Source: DATKXO01 sp035528995 | GTDB lineage: Bacteria; Planctomycetota; Phycisphaerae; UBA1845 | DNA length: 10,093 nt | Assembly: GCA_035528995.1 (NCBI GenBank) | Contig: DATKXO010000039.1 | Location: 1 to 10,093 of the forward strand | Direction of reading: 5' to 3' | In this document: positions 5,705 through 10,093 of the stretch, one piece after another | Layout of the letters: every line of letters begins with the position of its first letter | Position numbering within the stretch: position 1 is the stretch's first letter | Program-made: the position numbers and the translations under genes | The notes under the pieces: generated by a model | The model's input: only the letters and a program-made list of their open reading frames with translations | The model's database searches: none | What the model was told of the DNA's origin: nothing

Positions 5705-6198
5705 CGCTTGTCTCCTTTCGCGCTACCCCTCGACAGCGTCGACACCGACGAACAGCGCGTCGACCGCGCCACGAGTCAGGCACGCACCACCCAGACGCAA
5801 AGGCGATGCCAATGCCAACGGCGGCAGGGAAGCGGCAGGCCATCGGCCTCTGCGTCACAGCAACGGGGGTCAGAGGTCGGCCTGGAACGAAGATGCGGAC
5901 CGTATGGGATATGCGGCCCGTAACGAGGGGATGGCCCCAGGACAACACGCTGGAGGCTGCCACAATCTCGGCGCGACGCTAAGGCGTTTGGAGGAAGAGA
6001 CTTACGCACTCACGGGAACGTGCGGCAGCGTCGCAACACAGACGCCAGATAACCCCACCCATGGCAGAATCGATATGGGCGCTCGGCGCGGCACAACCGG
6101 CGACACAACCCGAACAGACTGCATCTCTGCTACACGCCATACATACGTAATACGCGGAACCCGGGGCACCGACGCAGGGAGGAGGCCGGAGCAGCCCG
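5705..6198. other. 494-nt stretch with no supported gene
   Basis: No frame here has a credible start, ribosome site and protein-like composition; the frames that stay open are Arg/Pro-rich as expected for GC-rich non-coding DNA. It holds the possible sigma-54 site at 5796-5812 and a short direct repeat, GACAGCGTCGAC at 5732-5743 and a near copy (AACAGCGCGTCGAC) at 5751-5764, just upstream of the small gene. The right part (about 5900-6198) is less GC-rich, with ATACATACGTAATACG around 6138-6155. I see no tRNA or recognisable structured RNA. Confidence 0.6.
5796..5812 (-). promoter_or_regulatory. Possible sigma-54 (-24/-12) promoter of the small coiled-coil gene
   Basis: Minus strand reads TTGGCATCGCCTTTGCG: TGGCAT, five bases, TTGC, with the required GG and GC separated by exactly 10 bases. 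The consensus is TGGCAC-N5-TTGCW. A second TTGGCAT overlaps just upstream. A start near 5785 would give a leader of about 80 nt. No activator site can be shown by eye. Confidence 0.35.
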
Positions 6199-7134
6199 TC
6201 AGTCGAAGCCCGCGAGAAGCCGCGTCACCAGGTCGGCCATCGTCAGCAGGTCCAGCGCGTTGTGGTGAAGGATGGTCTGAAGACACCTCAGGCTACGCGC
6301 CCGCCGGCCTGTGTCCTGGCTACGGTAGGCCCGTACGAACTCGTGATACGCGGCCGGAATCTCGTGCCCGGGGATGTCGCCCGCGCGGCGGCGTCCGCAG
6401 ATGAACTGCTCGATCGTCTGGAGCCGGCAGTTGGGCAGGACCCGCCGCCATCGGCGCCGGGCCTCGAAGAGCAGGTCCACGTGCTCCGGCACCGCCGGGC
6501 AATGGAACAAGCCGCACGCCAGGCTCCGCGCCCCGACCGTGGGCATGTCAAACGTCTTGCCGTTGTAGGTGATCAGACAGGCCGTATCGGCCAACACCTC
6601 CCAGGCCGCCGCCAGAACCGCCCGCTCCTCGGAATAGTCCCTGGCCAGAAACTGCTCGATAAGCAACTCGCGGTCGCGGTACCGCAGCACGCCCACCAGG
6701 AAGATGGGCTCGCCGGCCAGGCCGCACGTCTCGATGTCGAGGTACGTGATGGCCGCCGGGTCGGTCAGGATAAGTGGGCGGACGGTCTCGTGAAGGTCCT
6801 CGGGCGCCACCGCCAGGCCTGCCCCATGGAAGACTCGCTGGTACCGGCCGAGAAGCGCGTCAGCCCCAGCCTCGTCATCGGCGCCGCCGGGCGGCACGGT
6901 GGGGACGAAATCCCCGGCCCTTCGACGAACCACGTAGAGGCTGGCGCCGGCCGCCCGGCGCTCCTCGCCCGGGATGACCTGGGCAAGGGTCGCAGCGCCC
7001 GGGCCGGTGTCCGTCTCCGGGGGACCCGCGCGCGGCAAACCGCTGTCCGGGGCGCTCGGCGGCGTCTCCTGCAGCCGTTTGCGGTTGAGTCGGCTGAGGC
7101 GTTCAAATAGTTCGCGCGGCAGGCCCACTGGCAT
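6199..7134 (-). CDS. YprB-like ribonuclease H-fold 3'-5' exonuclease domain protein
   Basis: This 311-aa cytoplasmic protein has the three motifs of DEDD exonucleases: YLDIETCGL (131-139; Asp133, Glu135), LITYNGKTFDMP (187-198; Asp196) and LHHNALDLL (289-297; His291, Asn292, Asp295). LQTIEQFICGRRRAGDIPG (238-256) and AAYHEFVRAY are typical of the YprB/RNase_H_2 family in Bacillota and Planctomycetota. Known: these residues coordinate two metal ions to remove nucleotides from 3' ends; the natural substrate of YprB proteins is not well established. The N-terminal 120 residues are Pro/Gly/Arg-rich and not recognised, perhaps a flexible adaptor. The start at 7134 has a weak GAAGAGAG ribosome site and a good promoter (7156-7184) with a very short leader. 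No clear terminator follows the stop at 6199. It is a single gene, unrelated to the cargo genes on its left. Confidence 0.85.
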   Translation of the reverse strand: MPVGLPRELFERLSRLNRKRLQETPPSAPDSGLPRAGPPETDTGPGAATLAQVIPGEERRAAGASLYVVRRRAGDFVPTVPPGGADDEAGADALLGRYQRVFHGAGLAVAPEDLHETVRPLILTDPAAITYLDIETCGLAGEPIFLVGVLRYRDRELLIEQFLARDYSEERAVLAAAWEVLADTACLITYNGKTFDMPTVGARSLACGLFHCPAVPEHVDLLFEARRRWRRVLPNCRLQTIEQFICGRRRAGDIPGHEIPAAYHEFVRAYRSQDTGRRARSLRCLQTILHHNALDLLTMADLVTRLLAGFD

Positions 7135-7155
7135 CTCTCTTCAACAGACGCACAC

Positions 7156-7184
7156 ATTGTAGGGCCGCGCGGCGCGGAAAACAA
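7156..7184 (-). promoter_or_regulatory. Sigma-70-type promoter of the YprB-like gene
   Basis: On the minus strand TTGTTT (7179-7184), a 17-bp spacer and TACAAT (7156-7161, 5 of 6 to consensus) are correctly spaced. The start would lie near 7149, about 15 nt before the ATG, so the ribosome site is at the very 5' end of the transcript. It stands just beyond the terminator of the upstream unit. Confidence 0.5.
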
Positions 7185-7212
7185 ACGGACACCGCCACGT
7201 CGGAGAAAAGAA

Positions 7213-7243
7213 CCAGGGCGCCGCTATGACAGCAGCGCCCTGG
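7213..7243 (-). terminator. Rho-independent terminator of the pseudopilin gene
   Basis: The 9-bp arms CCAGGGCGC (7213-7221) and GCGCCCTGG (7235-7243) are followed on the inside by a GCT/AGC pairing. On the minus strand the stem is followed by TTCTTTTCT, a good U tract. It lies 65 nt past the stop at 7309 and insulates the next promoter. Confidence 0.8.
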
Positions 7244-7308
7244 GGTTGCCTCTTGCTATACCGGCTGGCGTGCGGTCTTCGCTTCCGCCGGCCGGTGCCG
7301 GTTGCCCG

Positions 7309-8646
7309 TCAGCGTCCTTGGTACCTCCACAGAGGATTCAGGTAATACAGTTCGTCGCCCGTCAGCGACTCGACGTGCCCATCGCAAAACATGACATTGG
7401 CCGTGCCCGTATGCCGCAGTGCCTGGTAAGCCATCCAGTCGGTGTAGTCGGCGCCAAACTTCCGCTGCCAGTCCTCGACGGCCCCCGGCTTGGTGGTGTC
7501 GATGAAGTACAGGTCCCAGGCGTCCTCGTCGACGCCGCCATTGAAGTCGGCCACCGTCTTCTGGCCACCGAAGTCGAGGATGAAGAAGAGTTTGGCGTCG
7601 AGGGTCGCGGCAAACGACCCGTCGGTCCTTTCGTAGGCGCCGCGGCTGATGGCATAGTCGCCCATCAGAAAAGGCACGGCCCGGCGCGGAACCCAGGCGG
7701 AGCCGTTCCAGACAAACCCGCCGGTGAGACTTCCGCTGCGCCCCCAGCCGCCATCGGACGCGTCCCCGTCCGTGGGCCGGTTCGGGTCGCCCGACCAGTT
7801 CTCGGGCGGCTGAAGCTCGATCGTCTCGCCGTAGTGCTCGGGCCAGTTCTTAATGATAACCTCACCACACATCTTGAAATCGAACATAAACCGTCCCGTA
7901 ATCGACCACGAGTCTGCCCCCGAAGCCCTCTTCACCACCACCTTCGTCGGCTGCCCATCCGCATAGTGGATGTCGACTTCAAGGTCATCCTTGTTCGTGT
8001 TGCCTCTCGCGCAGTCGTCGAGGTAGTACGTCGTATAGGAGCCGTGATCCTCCTTCCGGACCCAAGCGTGCCCGCCCAACGGGATGCTCCAGATGAACTC
8101 TCCGTACTCATGCGTCCACGACTCGCAGCCCGGTTCCGTGCCCGTGGCCCCCTGCTGAAGGTAAACGTCGAACTCGAAGGCGGCTTCGATCTCATCGCTC
8201 TTCGGGTACCATGCGCCCGACCCGTCGTCGCCGGATCCTGACCCGTCGCCGCCGGAGCCGCCGTCGCTGCCCGATCCCCCGCCGGAGCCCGAACCGCCGC
8301 CCGACGAGCCGTCGCTCGCGTGGCCGCTATACCCCCACGAGGCCCGGGTCTGGCACTGGAAGATGCCCTTGTCCCACTCGACGTACGGCAACAGTTCGCC
8401 GTTCCAGGACGACCCCATCAGCAGCTGATCGCCGCGCTCGCTCCGCCACAGGGCCTGCGCCTGGAAGATGCGGAGCAGGTTCGTCTTGCACCGCGTCATC
8501 TGTGCCGTCTCCCACGCCGCGGTCAGCCCCGGCACCAGCAGCGCCATCAGGAGGCCGATGATGGTGACCACCACCATGAGTTCGATCAGCGTGAACGCGC
8601 TCACCTTCACGCCCAGCCGCTTGCCGTTTCCCGAGATCGCTAACAT
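7309..8646 (-). CDS. Type II secretion-style pseudopilin with H-X9-DG ending
   Basis: This 445-aa protein has a prepilin leader: AFTLIELMVVVTIIGLLMA (17-35), where Phe18 follows the peptidase cut and Glu22 is the +5 Glu. The next 20 residues are a transmembrane/packing helix, followed by CKTNLLRIFQAQALWRSERG, typical of planctomycete pseudopilins. Residues 112-144 are a Gly/Ser/Asp-only linker. The end has His412, nine residues, Asp422-Gly423 (HTGTANVMFCDG), the H-X9-DG motif. Known: such proteins are processed by a prepilin peptidase and assembled by type II secretion or pilus-like machinery, and Planctomycetes carry many paralogues. The residue before the cut is Ala17, not the usual Gly, which can slow processing. 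The ATG at 8646 is chosen because AAAGGAG lies 7 nt upstream; the open frame continues to 8751 but that part reads as non-coding. The HEAT lipoprotein gene ends 112 nt upstream without a terminator, suggesting one transcript. Function is inferred from family. Confidence 0.85.
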   Translation of the reverse strand: MLAISGNGKRLGVKVSAFTLIELMVVVTIIGLLMALLVPGLTAAWETAQMTRCKTNLLRIFQAQALWRSERGDQLLMGSSWNGELLPYVEWDKGIFQCQTRASWGYSGHASDGSSGGGSGSGGGSGSDGGSGGDGSGSGDDGSGAWYPKSDEIEAAFEFDVYLQQGATGTEPGCESWTHEYGEFIWSIPLGGHAWVRKEDHGSYTTYYLDDCARGNTNKDDLEVDIHYADGQPTKVVVKRASGADSWSITGRFMFDFKMCGEVIIKNWPEHYGETIELQPPENWSGDPNRPTDGDASDGGWGRSGSLTGGFVWNGSAWVPRRAVPFLMGDYAISRGAYERTDGSFAATLDAKLFFILDFGGQKTVADFNGGVDEDAWDLYFIDTTKPGAVEDWQRKFGADYTDWMAYQALRHTGTANVMFCDGHVESLTGDELYYLNPLWRYQGR

Positions 8647-8758
8647 GGCTTCTCTCCTTTGCCTGGCACGACCCCTGCACCCACCCGCCATCCGGGACTC
8701 CGCCTTCCACGCACCCCCGCTCATGCCCGCAGACTCCGACGGAACAGCCACCGACGGG

Positions 8759-9433
8759 CTACTGGCCGCGCGCCTTCATCCCCTTCCGACGCGCATTCTG
8801 GACGTCCGTCGCCGCCGTAATGGCGCGGGCACGGACCCGACGCAGCACCTTCTCTCGCTCGGCCTGCGGCGCGCCCGGTTTGTAGCCGAACTTCAGGCCG
8901 ATCAGATGTTCAATCGACCCCACCGCCCTCGCCTGGACGATCGGGTCTGTCTCGTTCTCGGCCACATCGACCAGCAAGGCCACGTCCACCAGAGACCCCA
9001 ACCAGCCAATGCTTGTCGCCGCCGCCGCCCGGACCTCCGGGTCCGGGTCCATCTTGATCACCTGGCGAAGGACAGGCAGCGGCTCGGTCCCGCCCTGCCG
9101 GCCTAGTTGGATGACGGCTTCCTGGCGCACGGCTGCCCGCTTCTCGTTGGCGCCCGAGGCCACCTCTTTCAGGATCTCGACCGACCGCGATGCCCGCATG
9201 CTACCGAGGCTGCGCACGGCCTCCGCCGCAACCATCGTATCCTCAGTCCGCACCACTTTGGCCACCCTCTCGGCTACCGTATTGCCGCCCTTCCTCGTAA
9301 CCTGCCTCAGGCCCTGGATGCGTTCCTTCCTGTCCGAGGACTCGAGTTTATCGCTCCCGTCCCCACACCCCGTCAGACACCAACCGACGAGGCACGCGAG
9401 ACTCGCAACCCGCAGCACGGCCATCGACTTCAT
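8759..9433 (-). CDS. HEAT-repeat lipoprotein
   Basis: This 224-aa protein has a lipoprotein signal MKSMAVLRVASLACLVGWCL followed by TGC; Cys23 would be lipidated. After a short polar stretch, residues 35-180 form a series of helix pairs typical of HEAT/PBS-lyase repeats: AAEAVRSLGSM, RQEAVIQLGRQGG, VRAAAATSIGWLGS, VQARAVGSIEHLIG. Such repeats act as protein-binding scaffolds, here presumably in the periplasm. The final Arg/Lys-rich part is likely helical. The start at 9433 has GGAGGA just upstream and a proper signal after it; a GTG at 9451 would add six basic residues and an ATG at 9424 would shorten the signal slightly. The stop (TAG) is at 8759. It is probably transcribed together with the pseudopilin, which suggests a shared role, possibly in assembling or regulating it, but this is inference. 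Confidence 0.8.
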   Translation of the reverse strand: MKSMAVLRVASLACLVGWCLTGCGDGSDKLESSDRKERIQGLRQVTRKGGNTVAERVAKVVRTEDTMVAAEAVRSLGSMRASRSVEILKEVASGANEKRAAVRQEAVIQLGRQGGTEPLPVLRQVIKMDPDPEVRAAAATSIGWLGSLVDVALLVDVAENETDPIVQARAVGSIEHLIGLKFGYKPGAPQAEREKVLRRVRARAITAATDVQNARRKGMKARGQ

Positions 9434-9511
9434 CTTCTTCCTCCTCCGCACGGCCGGTTAAGCCATCTCATTGACTCGGAGCGTTGGCGGACTCCGACCC
9501 CCGCCGATTTC

Positions 9512-9539
9512 ATTCTAGGGCCCCCTCCGTGCGTGTCTA
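9512..9539 (-). promoter_or_regulatory. Sigma-70-type promoter of the HEAT lipoprotein/pseudopilin unit
   Basis: On the minus strand TAGACA (9534-9539, 5 of 6) and TAGAAT (9512-9517, 5 of 6) are separated by 16 bp. The start would be near 9505, about 70 nt before the ATG. The two elements lie in a direct repeat of TCTAGGGCC (9514-9522 and 9536-9544), 22 bp apart, so part of the match may reflect the repeat. Confidence 0.45.
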
Positions 9540-9796
9540 GGGCCATTCTGCACGCCCCATCAACCCGACTGCCAAATCACCCCTAATCCAGGCCCAGCGG
9601 CACCCCGACAACCGCAGAATCCTCTAGAAAACTTGTCGCAGGACACCTGGTAAACATGAATCGGCAACCTCTCCAAAACGGCCGCCAAGCCGCCGCGTCC
9701 CCTCTTGTTTGGTCAAAAACGCCATTTCTGAACCCGCGATTCTTTCTGATTTTCCTTCCGCCAAACCTGCACCTCGACTTCTCTCGCCTCATCCTC

Positions 9797-9837
9797 GCCA
9801 AGTCCGCGCCACCCCTGCCCTATCCACAGGACTTGGC
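9797..9837. repeat. 9-bp perfect inverted repeat with 23-nt spacer
   Basis: GCCAAGTCC (9797-9805) and GGACTTGGC (9829-9837) pair perfectly. The spacer is C-rich and ends with CTATCCACA. There is no gene on either side for it to terminate, except that a + strand transcript from the left would end before the IS. Its role is unknown. Confidence 0.45.
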
Positions 9838-9959
9838 CCTACGACGCTACCTGCCTGCCCAACGGCGCCAGCCGGTCTGCCGATGCCCCAGGCATCCTGC
9901 TGATACATAGCGAGGCGACTTACGAGAACCAGCAACACGGAAGGTCATGGAAAAAGGGC

Positions 9960-10093
9960 TAGAGCAGTTCACGTTTGGATGTAGCGTGTGCCGATAAGAG
10001 TAGGCATGGAAACCTACTCGATAGATCTGCGGGAGCGTGTGGTGCGGGCGTGCGATGAGAGCGTGCACACGCACGAGGCGATCGCCGCGACGT
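9960..10093 (+). mobile_element. Left end of an IS630-family insertion sequence, cut by the window edge
   Basis: The transposase N-terminus lies at 10006. The element probably starts at the TA at 9960-9961, because this family inserts at TA and the next bases (GAGCAGTTCACGTTTGG from 9962) have the form of a terminal repeat. The right end is not in view, so the boundary is inferred. Confidence 0.55.
10006..10093 (+). CDS. IS630-family transposase, N-terminal 29 codons, truncated by window end
   Basis: The visible sequence METYSIDLRERVVRACDES followed by VHTHEAIAAT matches the start of IS630-type transposases (Y-S-x-D-L-R-x-R-V-V), where a helix-turn-helix follows for end recognition. Further downstream such proteins carry a DDE catalytic domain that cuts and joins at TA; it lies outside this window, so integrity cannot be judged. 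The ribosome site is weak (AAGAG about 8 nt upstream). The start fits the family's usual N-terminus. Confidence 0.85.
   Translation, partial: METYSIDLRERVVRACDESVHTHEAIAAT

Larger units (their letters stand above)
9434..10005. other. 572-nt gene-poor stretch before the IS element
   Basis: It holds a candidate promoter for the HEAT lipoprotein gene (9512-9539), a 9-bp inverted repeat (9797-9837) and the left end of the IS element (from about 9962). The open frames here are short, lack ribosome sites and are Arg/Pro-rich. The part at about 9700-9790 is richer in A and T than its surroundings. I see no gene. Confidence 0.6.

Noticed and set aside
9559..9576. TTTGGCAGTCGGGTTGAT on the minus strand as a sigma-54 promoter of the HEAT lipoprotein gene
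   Set aside because: The -12 GC is GA, a position rarely lost in functional sites, and a better sigma-70 match lies closer to the gene.
9820..9828. CTATCCACA, one base from a DnaA box
   Set aside because: It stands alone with no cluster of boxes and no dnaA/dnaN context, so it is expected by chance.

Overview
The window looks like a chromosomal segment of a GC-rich member of the Planctomycetota. This rests on a run of five secreted proteins ending in PEP-CTERM sorting signals, a pseudopilin with the H-X9-DG ending that is expanded in this phylum, a HEAT-repeat lipoprotein and a YprB-like nuclease. No rRNA, tRNA or exosortase gene is visible, so the taxonomic call is inference from gene families.

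Layout, left to right. Positions 1-530 (+) hold the 3' part of a nucleoside hydrolase that began before the window. A strong GC hairpin at 558-589 separates it from the convergent genes. From 613 to 5258 five PEP-CTERM genes lie head to tail on the minus strand (613-1494, 1693-2460, 2659-3483, 3600-4340, 4440-5258). The ones ending at 1693, 2659 and 4440 are each followed, after 13-14 nt, by a related terminator hairpin with GGAAAGG/CCTTTCC-type outer arms. Upstream is a small coiled-coil protein (5450-5704) with a possible sigma-54 site. A gene-free stretch follows (5705-6198), then a YprB-like RNase H-fold nuclease (6199-7134) with a good sigma-70 promoter. Next, a strong terminator (7213-7243) ends a probable two-gene unit, transcribed leftwards, of a HEAT-repeat lipoprotein (8759-9433) and a pseudopilin (7309-8646), with a candidate promoter at 9512-9539. 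The right edge is a gene-poor stretch and then the left end and first 29 codons of an IS630-family transposase (from 10006, +).

How the parts fit. The PEP-CTERM proteins have an N-terminal signal peptide, a variable extracellular domain and a C-terminal PEP/hydrophobic/Arg-rich tail, so they should be exported and processed by an exosortase encoded elsewhere. Two of them (613-1494 and 1693-2460) are paralogues whose signal-peptide and leader DNA is almost identical although the mature parts have diverged. The most interesting structure is a 395-bp direct repeat (1371-1765 and 2337-2731, offset exactly 966). It carries tail, terminator, leader hairpin and signal peptide as one module and brackets the body of one cargo gene, so recombination between the copies could remove that gene while leaving its neighbours intact.
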